Part shown: one piece after another, positions 17,416-33,345 of the stretch
Layout: the number at the start of each line of letters is the position of its first letter
Numbering within the stretch: position 1 is the stretch's first letter
From: Arabidopsis thaliana
Taxonomy: Eukaryota; Streptophyta; Magnoliopsida; Brassicales; Brassicaceae
Reading direction: 5' to 3'
NCBI RefSeq assembly: GCF_000001735.4
Contig: NC_003075.7
Coordinates: 11,533,001 to 11,597,000 of the forward strand
Length of the DNA: 64,000 nt
Program-made: the position numbers and the translations under genes
Notes under the pieces: generated by a model
Told to the model about the DNA's origin: nothing
The model's input: only the letters and a program-made list of their open reading frames with translations
The model's database searches: none

Positions 17416-20400
17416 TTAGAGTGAACTAAAAAGTACAATGAATATACGAAAATCAAAAGCTTGTTCATTGTGCAAAAGATTTTTTTTTTTTTTTTTGTAG
17501 TTCTCGTGATTTTCTTTTTTTCTAAGTGTTTGATTCGTAGTTCTTTTTTTCCGTAGTTCTCATATATCGAAAAGTTCTATGTACATTGTAGAAAGACGTA
17601 AAAAAATAAATTATTTTTTGTGAGAAAAATTTATTGTTTAACTAATTTTTCTTTTGTAATATAGATGTGAACTTTGTTTGGAAATATGAATTTTTTTAAA
17701 AAAGAGAATATTAATATAGAATAAACTTAATAGCAATATTATAAAATATTTCAAACACTTTAATTTTCTTAAGAGAACAAACAGTCTTCATTTTTGTTTT
17801 CATATTTTAATTTTCTTTAACCGACAATGTATGAATGTACTCTTACAGCACTTATGAGGTCTAAATAATACCAAATGATTAAATCATATTAATGTTTATA
17901 ACTTACTATGAGAAATCAATTATAAAGCATTATCCAAGAAAGAGGCAAAAATAATAATAATGAAAAACTCTTTAATAAAAAAAGCCAAGCAATGAACGTG
18001 ATGCTTTTGGTTGCCTAAAGGCCCGGCCCATATTGCCAACTTGTATTATCTAACCTAATGTTACTCAGTCTCTTACCATAGTCCATACAATTGCATTTTT
18101 ATTTATGCATCTTGATTTACTGTGTACATGTAAAAATTTAGAATACACAACATCTTACAAATAAACACAGTACAAATGTTTAACAAAAGAAAAACATAGT
18201 ACACATATATATATAGGCCCCGAGCGTTCATCAAATGAGGCTGAGACATATAGCTTTGACGGCCCGTTACTTAATCATCTTTAAAGTACAGAGCAGGGTG
18301 GGACAAAATTGTATGCGATTAGTTGTTGACAAAAAAACATACATATACATATTTAATTTTGTCATCTATTATATATACCATTTTAATCACATATACAATT
18401 CTGAGCTTAACAATCCATATATGGATGATTTGATGTCTTATGATTTTTCTAGAATTGTTTAGTTTTCTAGAGCTTAACAAGCCGTAGATGATTGGTTTTC
18501 TTCTCATCTACAACGAACACTATGTAAATTGTAAATTATTTTTTAAAATGAAATATTAAGTTTACGCATATAATTACTAAATATGACCAACTTTTTATAT
18601 GTTAGGTTTCAGAAAATTCAAAATCGTGTTGTCATAATTTTTAACATAAAAGTACGAATCTATTTCGATGTAATTAAACTAGAAGCACAAGTTGACTATA
18701 TTGATCCAATTGTCAAGTAACATTCTTATTTAGGGTATATACACTCACTAATATCTCTTGCAAGTAATCTTACATTAGCATTTATCTTCACTATATGATT
18801 ACCGGTCTCCTCTTTATAAGCAACCACAGTTATAAAAAAAAACTTTAAACAAAAAAATAGCTTTCACAACTAACCATTATAGTTAAAAGAAAAAGGCAAT
18901 TTCGAAAATAAAGCTTAGTTTCTTATTTGACATATTAAACTTTTTAGTTTTACATTGATTCTGAACTGTACCCAATTTTTTTAAAGCTTATCAAAGAAAA
19001 AACAAGAACAAAACGATGCATAGTTTCTAAAATGTGCTAAAATTCAGAAACTGAAACATGATTCATTGTCTGAAACTTTGTTTCAAATTACTGAAAATAA
19101 TCATTCACTGGACCAAAACAAATAAATAAAATAAAATCGAATTTCTGAATTTGGAAATTGGTTTTTGGTTTTTAATTTTAAACAAAACAAAAACGAAATT
19201 TGAAGGCAATAAATGAGTTAGTTGGTAGGCAGAAGTCACTCGTTCCCACTAGCTATTATTATTAGAAGAAACGTCCCCACAACTCCAAGGCGTTTCAGTT
19301 CCTTTAATTTACTGAATTACCCTCCTCATATCTATAAAAAATCACCTCTTGTACCAATGCCCCATTTACACATCCTGTCGTTTATTTCTAGACTAAGTGG
19401 ACTACATGTCGGTTATTTGATTCGCACCATGCGTATTTGGATTATCGCTAACACACCCCTTCAAACAATACGCTTAACTCGTATTACAAAATTTCAAGTG
19501 ATGAATTATCTATGTATAAGATATAGATAGGAACAACTAAGCATCGAGAAATTTGTATATAAATCAACTAGACTTATATATATTTCGATACAGAATTTAT
19601 ACGTATTATATCAAATTAATTAGTAATTGTTTCCTCTACGTGAGTTTAATTAACAATGATAAGCTACATTGAGTGTATCAGTTCTAAAACTTTATAGTAT
19701 GCTACAATCAATTTTTCTAAGTAACAACTTCAAGCAAGGAATCACACACACACAGTGGTACATAATAAACTTGATTTTAATATCATATGATCAGCATCAT
19801 TAACGGAATAAGTTAAGTAATTCGTCATCCATACTACTAAGTCATATTAAAATCATAATCAAACTTAAAAGCCGATTAGAAAGAGAGCAAATATATCTAA
19901 AAATTCACGAGGAAGACGACAAATGCAAGGAAACACAGCTAGTATTATTAAACTTAATAGATATTGGATGAATGACTGCATAATATATATCACATTAAAA
20001 GTGGACATAAATTTGCATATGTGTAATGTACCTCTCCACAATTAATCGCGGACCATTTATTTTACTATTACAAGTCAAGTAACTTTATATTGTTGATCCA
20101 TAATTCTTTTCGAACATAAAATCATATACTTAGGCCATTTTCAACTGTCAAAACTCGAATCCGAGAACCAAATTTCACCATTTTCCAAAAATGATGAGTG
20201 TCGACCAAATGGGGTACTACTGTCTAATCAGGAACTTGTGAACAAATTTTCAACCTTTTCCAAATAAGACGAGTGTCAACCAACTTTTTCCAACCAAGAG
20301 ATATTGGGTTGCTACACAAATACTTAATAGCCATTGCATATTTATGCATATGCAAATGCAGGGTCGTGGCGTCAGAAAGAAACATAGGACCCTCAACATA

Positions 20401-22100
20401 TTTAATATTTTGGGAGCTATATTTGACTATTTCATATTAGAAAATAATAATAAAAAAGTGTTGGTTTTATATCAAATTGTAATTTACGAAAAACTTATGC
20501 TTTTGCGCAATGATTTTTGTAAAGTATCTACTATGTTTAGTGTTTACATTGATTAGTAGGCTGCCGTTTTTTTTCTTGTGTATTATGTACTATATATGAA
20601 TATGAACATTTGTAAAAGTGAATCTTGTCATTTTCTTGTTGAAAACATATATAGTATGTGCAAACAAAGCATAGGTTAATCCAATACCACACAAATAACA
20701 CGTCAGGTAAATCCAATAATAAATCGTATGTGCATGTATGTGTATTCATGTATGTTACATGAATGTCTGAATCAGTCAGTGTACGTATATGATGTAGGTG
20801 ATGTAAATCTTAATGTATGAGCTGTTTCTTGGACCATGGTCCACAATGGATATTGCTCCCCAACTACATTAGTCAATCGACTGGCCAATTTTTAATTAAG
20901 ATAATTAATCCAAACTACCATTAAATATAACTTTGACCTTTTTTCTATTCATTTTTAGATATTATTGGAACTTACGTAGTTTACATGCATCTCATCCCTT
21001 TCTTTTGCTCCTTGAAAGTGGGTCCAATCACAAAAAATGATCTTATATTTTGTATTTTGTATTTTAAAAACTCATAATTATATAGGTTCAAAAATTTAAT
21101 TAACATCAGTGTATACTATAATTACTACTCTAGCCAACAAGATAAATTCATTTTGACATCAGCCAAAAGATAAAAATTTGGTTAAAAACTATTGGATTAG
21201 CTTTTAGTATTTAATATTTTATGTACTGATTAAATACGAATTTAGAAATCTAGGATATAAGTGAGGGTGTATAATAAGGGAGGGGTGGACCATTAATAGC
21301 GATGTGCAATTAAAAATTATGATTAAGAATCTAGGAAATTTGTAGATTGCTTAGTTATTTTTATGGCGATCGTCGTGTCAATGTCATGGATTTTGAAACT
21401 TTAAATTAATCTCTTAAATTAGCACCTACCTTTGAATTTTATAGAATCTTTTTATTTTATATGTTTAATTTTATAGAATCTAACTAGCTTATTTTGAGAT
21501 TAAATTGTTTAGTTACTTTTATAACAGTATAAATGTATAATGAGGACCTAAGAATGTAGTCCTGTAATGTTCTTGCTATTCTACTTAATCTCATCACCAA
21601 TCAACCATCAAAAGAAGCTAGTACTAATAAAACCTGCAGGTATTCGAATAATAATTAAGCTCAAACACTATACTAATTTATGGAGGATTATATATTCAAT
21701 GAATTAGGAACCTCATGATGGACATTATTGACTGATATAATGTGTATACTAATTGTGAGTATTTAAAAACCATACAAAGCATTTATATGTCCACATATAT
21801 TGGACACACATGCAATCAATGTTCAATATGCTCCACACACAGAAATAAAAATACTCTTTCTGATCATATGATACATCATACATATACTAAAAAAATCTAA
21901 AATGAACTATAACCACAAGCATATATAATAACAATGAAATGGTAATGTTTCTTCATTTTTATTTGTTCAAATTCTTATTCGGTTGTTTTTTCTTACCCTA
22001 CGAGAATCCGTGAGGTCAAAGGGAAACAGTGATTTTTTTTTTGTATTTTGTTTTTTAAATTGATGAACTGTAAAACTCTCTCTCTAGAAAAATATATAAG
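17416..22100. other. intergenic, about 4.7 kb between RIC11 and the ATML1 promoter
   Basis: This is AT-rich DNA with no convincing gene. Open frames such as 19222-19530 (102 codons) show no recognisable family and no splice context. A poly-T run follows RIC11 at about 17480-17497. A pair of related 35-bp segments lies at 20174-20208 and 20247-20282. The right end grades into ATML1 regulatory DNA. Confidence 0.5.
20174..20282. repeat. diverged direct repeat pair of about 35 bp
   Basis: Two segments, 20174-20208 and 20247-20282, share ccattttccaaa or ccttttccaaa followed by gagtgtc(g/a)accaa, 73 bp apart. They are inside the ATML1 distal upstream region. No inverted ends were found around them. 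Confidence 0.6.
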
Positions 22101-22131
22101 TAGTAGTATGAATTTTCTCTCACTAAAAGCA

Positions 22132-22161
22132 TTAATGGACCTTTCGATAATCATAAATGCA
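22132..22161 (+). promoter_or_regulatory. WUS-type TTAATGG site and L1 box upstream of ATML1
   Basis: TTAATGG at 22132-22138 is followed 15 bp later by TAAATGCA at 22154-22161. TAAATG(C/T)A is the L1 box bound by HD-ZIP IV proteins, including ATML1 and PDF2 themselves, and directs epidermal (L1) expression. I recall published work on the ATML1 promoter naming an L1 box close to a WUSCHEL-consensus TTAATGG, which fits. Both motifs lie about 1.8 kb before the ATG but only a few hundred bp before the likely transcript start near 22450. Confidence 0.8.
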
Positions 22162-22525
22162 ATGCACCCTCTCTATGCATTTCGCAATAACTCCTTTTCC
22201 TTCTGCCACATCCTCTTCCTCACCTCTTTCTCTTCTTCCCTTTCTCCTAAGTTCCTCCTCCACCAAATTCTCCATTTATTTCGTTAACTATCCTCCATTT
22301 GTTTTCTTCTGAAGAGTGATATATTCTACCTTTCTCTGGTTAAAGAAACTCCCTGAATCCACCGGTTATGTCTTGACCGGCTATAAGCCTATAAACTGAT
22401 GCCCTAAGACACCTTTTTAGGTTTCTCAATAATTCTCCGCATCTATCTTTTCTTCTCCACAAGTAAGAGAACCAGAAAACCAGAGAAGAAGCCGAGCTAG
22501 CTAGGGTTTCATTGTGTGCACAAAA

Positions 22526-23850
22526 GTAAGATCTCTCTCTCTAACCAATACTTGTGTAATTTGTCTTTGTTTCTTTGAGCAAATATTGCATGTTTGTTCA
22601 TATTAGCCGGATCCGTTTTATATTTTTTCATGATCTACATTTTATCTTTATTTTGTTTGTAAATTAATGAGTTTTTTTTTTTTTTTTCTGTTTTTGTCAC
22701 GATCTAAAAAACAAGCGTTACAAAGAAGAAGAAAAACCTTTTTGGAGTTAGAAGTGTAAAAGGGGTTTCAGTTTGACGAATTTTCCTTAGTAGTTGTGTA
22801 AAAAAAGGCCATTGACTTAATGTCAACTCTATATATCTACACATTTTTTTATTAATTAGTTTTTGTTTTTTTCCCACTTCATTTACCTTTAGTCAATGAA
22901 TTTTTACTGAAAACGTTTTTTCAAGGTCAATTTCACTGAGTTAAAAAAAAAAGTTTTATTTTTAACCAAAAATTACGTTTTTTCCTAGGCTTCGGTAACC
23001 TGTGAATTCCTCTATCTCACTAGCTTTTATGTAGAAGAGAGAGAAGGCAACATTAAATTCGATCTAAAACTTCAAGAAACCAAAACAACACTTCAAAAAA
23101 AAAAAGAGATCTGTTCTATAGAGTTTTAATCTTTTCTTTCGACTCGAGTTTGGCTCAACAAAGTTTATATCGATTTGGCACTCTAAAATGTAAGTAGAAC
23201 CAAATGAATCTTGTATTTTATGTACGTTAATAAAAAATTAGGGTTTCCTAGACGACAATCTCGTCATCCGTTTCTTCTTTGTCTACCTCTGCGTTTTCTT
23301 GTAGATCCGATGATGTGCTCAGTCTTGTGACTTTCAAGATTGATTTTATCGTTATTGTTTGAAGATATGTGGTTTGATTATTTTCTCAACACATTGTGTC
23401 CTTTTAGCGCTTTACTTCAGTTTCTCTCTAATTTTCATAATATTATTATTGAACATTATGCTTAATTATTCATCCGAATATTCGTGTCCCATTTTTTAAA
23501 TTGAATTTCAGGATAACTTGTATTTTATATGCAACGAGGTTATGTCACGTAGTGGGTGCATTTATATTCATACCCTTTTTGATAAGATGAATGCATATGC
23601 TTATATAAGCGTATAGGTATAAATAACCATCAAAAATAGAGAAAAAGACCAATATTTTGCTTTTCGGTTACTTATGAAATGTGAAAAAGACCATATAAAT
23701 ATATCTATTAAAGGGAAGTATAGTTTCATAAAATCTTGAGGATTACATTCCATAAACCAAGATTACCTTCCGTTTTTGCTTTGATCCTCTTCTTATCAAA
23801 TATATAAACATGACCATTTGATCTTTCATTTTGGATAGTGGGATATACAG
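22526..23850 (+). other. probable 5' leader intron of ATML1
   Basis: A leader-like segment (about 22450-22525) ends in caaaag with a GTAAG donor at 22526. The coding exon leader is preceded by AG dinucleotides at 23849-23850 and nearby. An intron of about 1.3 kb would remove several upstream ATGs. No coding frame of interest lies inside. The exact acceptor is uncertain (23838, 23850 and 23854 are all possible). Confidence 0.5.
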
Positions 23851-23964
23851 GCAGAAGAAAATCGAGATAAATCAACTAAATGATTTGGATAATCATCTTG
23901 AAGATTTGAAGGAAAATCCAAGAGCTTCAAAAACTCCAAAAATTGATAGGCATCCATCATCATC

Positions 23965-26900
23965 ATGTATCATCCAAACATGTTCGAATCTCATCATCAT
24001 ATGTTCGATATGACGCCGAAAAACTCCGAAAACGATTTGGGTATCACCGGGAGCCACGAAGAGGATTTCGAGACTAAGTCCGGCGCAGAAGTCACCATGG
24101 AGAATCCTTTAGAAGAAGAGCTTCAAGATCCTAATCAGCGTCCCAACAAAAAGAAGCGTTACCACCGTCACACACAACGCCAGATTCAAGAGCTAGAGTC
24201 GTAAGAATTTTTTCTACTTGAAAATGTTTTTATTGTTTTTCGAGGATCACTTAGGGTTTATGTGTATTTGTTTGTTTGGTTACGGTTTTAGGTTCTTCAA
24301 GGAATGTCCTCATCCAGACGATAAGCAAAGAAAGGAGCTGAGTCGCGAGCTAAGCTTAGAACCTCTTCAAGTCAAGTTTTGGTTCCAAAACAAACGCACT
24401 CAAATGAAGGTATTTTTACTATATAGTATATATATACTTCGGCCAATTTTGATTATTAATTCTATTATTTTCATTTACCGGTCTCGAATCTTCAAGAGAG
24501 TTATATATATATTTTTCAGAATAATCAAATGAATTTGATGTGTATTTCCAACCACATTTTGATTTAGATACTACGAAGCCTTATTTAAACACATGTACTT
24601 AGCTAGTTCCAAGATTAAGTTCATTTTGTCAAAAGATCTATCCATTTGTTTTGGTATATACTCTTGATGAGACCAAACATAAGAAGATATATAACATTGG
24701 GACTTGTATAGGCACAACATGAGAGGCACGAGAACCAGATACTGAAGTCAGAAAATGACAAGCTCCGAGCAGAGAACAATAGGTACAAGGATGCTCTAAG
24801 CAACGCAACATGCCCAAACTGTGGTGGTCCGGCAGCTATAGGAGAAATGTCCTTCGACGAACAGCATTTAAGGATCGAAAATGCTCGTTTACGCGAAGAG
24901 ATTGACAGAATCTCTGCCATAGCTGCTAAATACGTAGGGAAGCCTTTAATGGCTAATTCCTCTTCTTTCCCTCAGCTCTCTTCTTCACACCACATTCCCT
25001 CGCGCTCGCTTGATCTTGAAGTTGGGAACTTTGGGAACAATAACAATAGCCACACTGGTTTCGTTGGGGAAATGTTTGGAAGCAGCGACATTTTGAGGTC
25101 GGTTTCGATACCTTCTGAGGCTGATAAGCCTATGATTGTTGAGTTAGCTGTTGCAGCAATGGAAGAGCTTGTGAGAATGGCTCAAACTGGTGATCCCTTA
25201 TGGGTTTCAAGCGATAATTCTGTTGAGATTCTCAATGAAGAAGAGTATTTTAGGACGTTTCCTAGAGGAATTGGACCGAAACCTATCGGTTTGAGATCAG
25301 AAGCTTCAAGAGAGTCTACTGTTGTTATCATGAATCATATCAATCTCATTGAGATTCTAATGGATGTGGTATAATTCTGTTACTCTAACTCTGATTTTTA
25401 AAATTTTAACAAAGGTTCTAACTTATAGTTGACACTTTTGCTGTTCTTTCTCTGTATAGAATCAATGGTCTAGTGTGTTCTGCGGGATTGTATCAAGAGC
25501 ATTGACTCTAGAAGTTCTCTCAACTGGCGTAGCAGGGAACTACAATGGGGCATTGCAAGTGGTATGACACTCAAAGACCTTGATTTGGTTACTTGCTTTA
25601 CAAGGTATTATTCTTAATCATGTAGTGAGATTTCTCATGTGTTTGATCTTTGTTTTCTTGGTATGCAAAAGATGACAGCAGAGTTCCAAGTCCCATCGCC
25701 GCTTGTCCCTACTCGTGAGAACTACTTTGTAAGGTACTGTAAACAGCACAGTGACGGTATTTGGGCGGTTGTGGATGTCTCTTTGGACAGCCTAAGACCA
25801 AGTCCGATCACTAGAAGCAGAAGAAGACCCTCTGGTTGTCTGATTCAAGAATTGCAGAATGGTTACTCCAAGGTAAACTTAAGGTCTAAATTGATAATTT
25901 TAAAAGTATGAGGTTGAGAATTTGAAAAGAAGAGAAATGATTAGGTGATGGTTTTGTTTTGTTTGAAGGTGACATGGGTAGAGCATATTGAGGTGGATGA
26001 TAGATCGGTTCACAACATGTATAAACCGTTGGTTAATACCGGTTTAGCTTTCGGTGCAAAACGTTGGGTGGCTACACTTGACCGCCAATGTGAGCGGCTC
26101 GCCAGTTCCATGGCCAGCAACATTCCGGCTTGTGATCTTTCCGGTATGTACACCACACCATCAAATGAAAATATTTTTAGGGTCATTTTGATCAATTTGT
26201 TAATATTGGTATTAAATTGAAAAATATTAATTTACTAATTGAGTCCCTTAACTTTATGGTAATTATGAAAGTGATAACGAGTCCTGAGGGGAGAAAGAGC
26301 ATGCTGAAACTAGCGGAGAGAATGGTGATGAGCTTCTGTACCGGAGTCGGCGCGTCAACTGCGCATGCCTGGACTACATTGTCGACCACAGGATCCGACG
26401 ACGTTCGGGTCATGACCCGAAAGAGCATGGATGATCCGGGAAGACCTCCAGGCATCGTTCTCAGCGCCGCTACTTCTTTCTGGATCCCTGTAGCTCCAAA
26501 ACGAGTGTTCGATTTTCTCAGAGATGAAAACTCAAGAAGCGAGGTAATTAATACTCAAGTCATAAAGAGGCCCTTTTTGAAAAAAAGATCGATAAGTTAC
26601 TTATTCTTGAGTTCAATTTTTGCAGTGGGATATACTTTCCAATGGAGGCTTGGTTCAAGAAATGGCTCATATCGCAAATGGTCGTGATCCTGGGAATAGT
26701 GTCTCCTTGCTTCGAGTCAATGTAAGTAATGTTCTTGAAATCTAGTAGTTTCTGTATAACCCCACTGTTGCTTGTGTTCAAAGTCTCAACATTTTGTTTG
26801 TTTAAAAACAGAGTGGGAACTCAGGGCAGAGCAACATGTTGATCTTACAAGAAAGTTGTACGGACGCATCAGGGTCCTATGTGATATACGCACCAGTTGA

Positions 26901-27243
26901 TATAATAGCTATGAACGTTGTCCTGAGTGGTGGTGATCCGGATTATGTCGCTTTGTTACCATCCGGATTCGCTATTTTGCCGGATGGCTCTGCTAGAGGA
27001 GGAGGAGGTAGTGCTAATGCCAGTGCTGGAGCCGGAGTTGAAGGAGGAGGAGAGGGGAATAATCTTGAAGTGGTTACTACTACTGGGAGTTGTGGCGGTT
27101 CACTACTCACAGTTGCGTTTCAGATACTTGTTGACTCTGTTCCTACCGCTAAACTCTCTCTCGGTTCAGTTGCTACAGTCAATAGTCTGATCAAATGCAC
27201 TGTCGAGCGGATTAAAGCCGCTCTGGCCTGCGACGGAGCCTAA
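23965..27243 (+). CDS. ATML1: HD-ZIP IV transcription factor, MERISTEM LAYER 1 (AT4G21750)
   Basis: ATML1 specifies epidermal identity in shoot outer layers, acting with PDF2 by binding L1 boxes. Nine coding exons (23965-24200, 24292-24409, 24712-25368, 25460-25561, 25672-25872, 25969-26143, 26272-26543, 26626-26721, 26812-27243) splice in frame to 762 residues. In order: an acidic N-terminus, a homeodomain at about 62-118 with the recognition helix [13 protein letters not shown], a zipper-loop-zipper coiled coil with a CPNC loop (Cys152, Cys155), a START domain in the middle third, and a C-terminal START-associated domain ending at DGA. The START domain probably binds a lipid. The gene has a long upstream region with an L1 box, consistent with self-regulation. 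Two out-of-frame upstream ATGs exist in the final leader exon, so leader translation control is possible. PDF2 is very similar; identity rests on neighbours and sequence recall. Confidence 0.97.
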
Positions 27244-28228
27244 TCGATGTTTTCGGGTAAGCTTTTTTCTTTATGTTTTCATCTATTTTTGGATAATCAC
27301 ACTTTCTTGATATGTTTTGGTTTGTGTTTTTGCAGAAGGTAAGAGTGAAAGGGGAGGTTTAGGGAGTTTATGATAATGTTTGTGGTCTTTTGTTTTTTTA
27401 AGTCTTTTGAGATTCTCCAAAGGAAGTCAAGAACGCACCTTTTTGCGTTTAATCTCATTTCCGCGTTTGTTAGCGGCGGGCCGAAAAAAAGAGGCTTGAG
27501 AAAGAAAAGGTAAAGAGGTTCGGGTATTGACTTCTGCTGGAACCAAAAAAAAAAGAATCGGGTTTGTTGTGTTTCGGCGGTTTAGCGTTTTGCGTTTTCT
27601 TTGTTATTATTTATCATTGACTAGTGAACAGTTTAGCGTTCTGCTTTTCGCGTCTACTGTGAAACTCCTTGTTATTAAGCCACTCTAGTGGTACTGTCAT
27701 TATATATTATGAATCTATGAAACTGTGTTTATTAGTTTGTTTCTTTAATCCAAACTTGAGATTCTCTTCTACTTTTTACATCTCTTTCAATCTGTTTCAA
27801 TATGACCAAAAAGAATGATTTTACAGAAATAAATATTTGTCCTTATATTGAAGAAAACAATGGCTACAAATAATATACTAATCAGTGAGCTTTGTCATGT
27901 TCTAATAATTTAAAAGATATCTATCGTTGTCGGTTCTTGCAATCTAAAGTCATATTCTTTCCAAGTGACAGAAGGAAAATTAACAATTGAATTAATCTCA
28001 ACAACACAAATTATTTTGTTGGCCCATCAAATCTTTATTACTATTTTCCATTAGTCAGAATTTTGAAAATTTCAAATCATTAGCAAGCTGGTTTGGTGAA
28101 ATATCATTGTCAACCTAAAAGTGAAGAAGCCACTCATATTCCTTTTCTGTCTATATAACTTATAATCTCGAACACATAAAAAATGAAAAATCTTTAGTTT
28201 CTGAAATTATGGAGACCAAGTCATCAAA
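27244..28228. other. ATML1 3' UTR with an intron, and BGLU47 promoter
   Basis: Thirteen bases after the ATML1 stop there is a likely intron from a GTAAG donor at 27257 to a TTTTTGCAG acceptor ending at 27335. It sits close enough to the stop not to trigger nonsense-mediated decay by the usual 50-nt rule. The 3' UTR then runs to about 27700. The rest is AT-rich DNA leading to BGLU47, with a possible TATATAA at about 28152. Confidence 0.5.
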
Positions 28229-30871
<2,643 letters not shown>

Positions 30872-31027
30872 TTCTTCCATTAAGTAGGAGAGTAATGTAA
30901 TAGTAAGCTGTTTTGTAGAAATCAGTTCCAATAAACAAGACATATTCCTTGTGTATAACAAAAAGTTCTTTACCTCTCATTTACTGCGGCAAGTTTAGAT
31001 AAGATCCTCGACATCAGAACATGTGTT

Positions 31028-33345
31028 TCATCTCCACCATGGAGTCCCAGCTTCATAGAAGTGCTCGCCATCATCATCGTCCCATGAGATTTGACAAGCT
31101 TGAAGACCGATTCCTACCCTCGGTTCCTTGCCATGTCTATCAATCCATTCGGCAACAGCGGTTTCCTTTTGGTTCTCCTCCATTGTGTAATGTTTCTTTG
31201 CTTTCCCATACGGGTTGGTATCAGGATTCCCCATTTCTGCAATCGCTGCTGGCATGTACATAGAGTCACCAACCAACGGTGCCCCACAAGCTGCAAGCTG
31301 GGCCCGGATCTGAAAAGCCATTCAACATAGCAACTGGATGATCCCAACATATTCATATGATTATCATGTCTATTAGGATATGGGTCGATGAACATACCTG
31401 GTGAGTCTTGCCTGTTAAAAGGTTTATTGTACACTCATAAGCAAACTCTTTTGAAGTCCATCCACAGTCTTCAATATCGTGTTTCTTCTCAGTAGCTGCA
31501 TCGGGCCAAGGAATCTTCTTACATTCTAAAACCTCAAGTTGACACAAGTGCCAGCCTTGAATTGAATCTGCATTTCAAGAAATATTCACATCACTAAGAA
31601 GATCCATAGCATCGAATATTCAAAATATGTTCTGATGATGATTCTTGACATTTCTGTAGTGTTTACCTTCGGCTACGAGTCTTGGAGCCATATTTTTTGG
31701 GCGCATATAATGTGAGATAATTCCAATGGGAAGAGGTGCCGCAGCAAGAGCACGATATAGTTTCTTCACTTCTTTATTCTTGAAAATAAGAATAAAGAAC
31801 AAAACGTATTGAAAAAATTAACTAATCAGCACAGCTTGTTCCTGTTTCCAGTCAAACAGCATTGTAAAGCAAACTCACTCTTATTTTTGTGTGGAAGACC
31901 GAGCAGTACTCTTTTGTTCTAGCAAAGACGACACTGTAGAGAAAGAAAGCAATTTAACCTGGTCACTTAAAAGATGTTAACTTAACAAACTTCAAAGCAT
32001 GAAAAAGCTTTTACAGGACAGTACCAGCCTTCTGTACAGTTATCAATCTGATGCGTTGTTTTCAGTGGTTCTGGTAAATCCAATGCACGTGAGGCAAATG
32101 TAGCACAGCTCTCTTCGATGTTATCCGTCGTGCCCCCAACCTGATAACATTCCAATGTAGGTCAACACATTCAATCGCTAAGTTCAGTACTTAAACCACA
32201 ATCAGAAGTTTCTAAGAAATTGATGAAAAGAAATATCTCTGCATACCCAAGAAATGGAACACAATAAAACATTTTGATAGTAAGTTACAGTCACATAATG
32301 TATAAAACTAGTCCAACAATATTTACAAGGTGAAGTACTTTTTTTGCAAGATATCTAATGCAACTACAATGGTCAAGAATATTGAAAAGAAAGCCTAATG
32401 GATATATTACACACCGTAGTCCCGGCAGGTTTATCCAAAATGACATAAGAGTCAGTCACAGCAACAATCCGTGACTTCCAATCAATTTCATAACACCTGA
32501 TAAACAACACACCCTCAAGTCAATTGACAATCACCAAACCTTCCAATTTCAAAACACATTCCTTAAAATATGTAAATACCTTGGAGAACGTTTCGGGTGA
32601 ACATGAACACGCAAATAAGTTCCAGCTTCAGCATACTGATTGGTATGAGTCACACGAAACGTTTTCTGAGCTTCTCTAACAGTTTTTCCTTTAATAGAAG
32701 ATCTCTTCTTTAGTACAGAAGGAGAGGTTACTTCTTCAAACAGTATAATTTCCTCAGGAGTCGCAGTTGGTGGAGGTTTAGGACATACAAGAGCGTAATG
32801 TACAGCTCCAAATCGAATAAGATCTGCAACATATCTTCATAGAATGAAAATTTTTTTATATACACTCCATTCCAAGCTCTAAACATACGAGTACTTAGAC
32901 CACAAAGAGTTAGTGACTTACAAAGGAGGAAGATCTAATTGTTTAGAGATAAACTCAGATACAAGAACGTCGTCTTCTAACACAACCATATGTTCAATTC
33001 TTGGTGGAAGATTATATGCAGGACATGGCATCAATCGATTGTATTCATGGTATCTGAAAAAAAACACATTTCACAGTAAAGTATCGAAATTTGAACGAAT
33101 TGAATCAAAAGAATCAGACTTTAAACATACCCAGAATTGGAAGAAGAAGAGAGTGTGGTTTGATTTTGAGAATCGGTTTTGAGTAAGGACAAGCAAGTGA
33201 ATCTCTTTGGAGAAGAAATGAAACGTGGAGAGTGTTTGTTGGAACGAAACAATGGAGTAGTGACACGGGTGGACGCTAAAGTACGCAGGAGAGATACCGG
33301 CGCAGTGAGGTTCCGGTAACCGCCGGTTAACGCCGGCGAAGCCAT
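31028..33345 (-). CDS. RluA-type RNA pseudouridine synthase, chloroplast-targeted (AT4G21770)
   Basis: These enzymes isomerise uridine to pseudouridine in RNA. Nine exons (33345-33131, 33053-32922, 32834-32580, 32496-32415, 32140-32025, 31933-31879, 31778-31667, 31567-31398, 31309-31028) give 472 residues. The N-terminal about 55 residues are rich in Ser, Thr and Arg with almost no acid, as in a plastid transit peptide. An S4-like RNA-binding segment follows near residues 95-125. The catalytic block reads HQIDNCTEG with the essential Asp at 261; the usual family form is HRLDxxTSG, so Arg, Leu and Ser are replaced while Asp is kept. The closing block TGKTHQIRAQLAACG...PLVGD is well kept. I recall it as RNA pseudouridine synthase 6. 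Site II motifs lie upstream. The target RNA is unknown. Confidence 0.92.

Noticed and set aside
19222..19530. 102-codon frame between RIC11 and ATML1
   Set aside because: No family, no splice context and no neighbouring exon; a frame this long can arise by chance in 4.7 kb.
24218..24532. 104-codon frame in the ATML1 region
   Set aside because: It reads through the homeodomain exon and into both introns; the spliced ATML1 frame explains the coding part.
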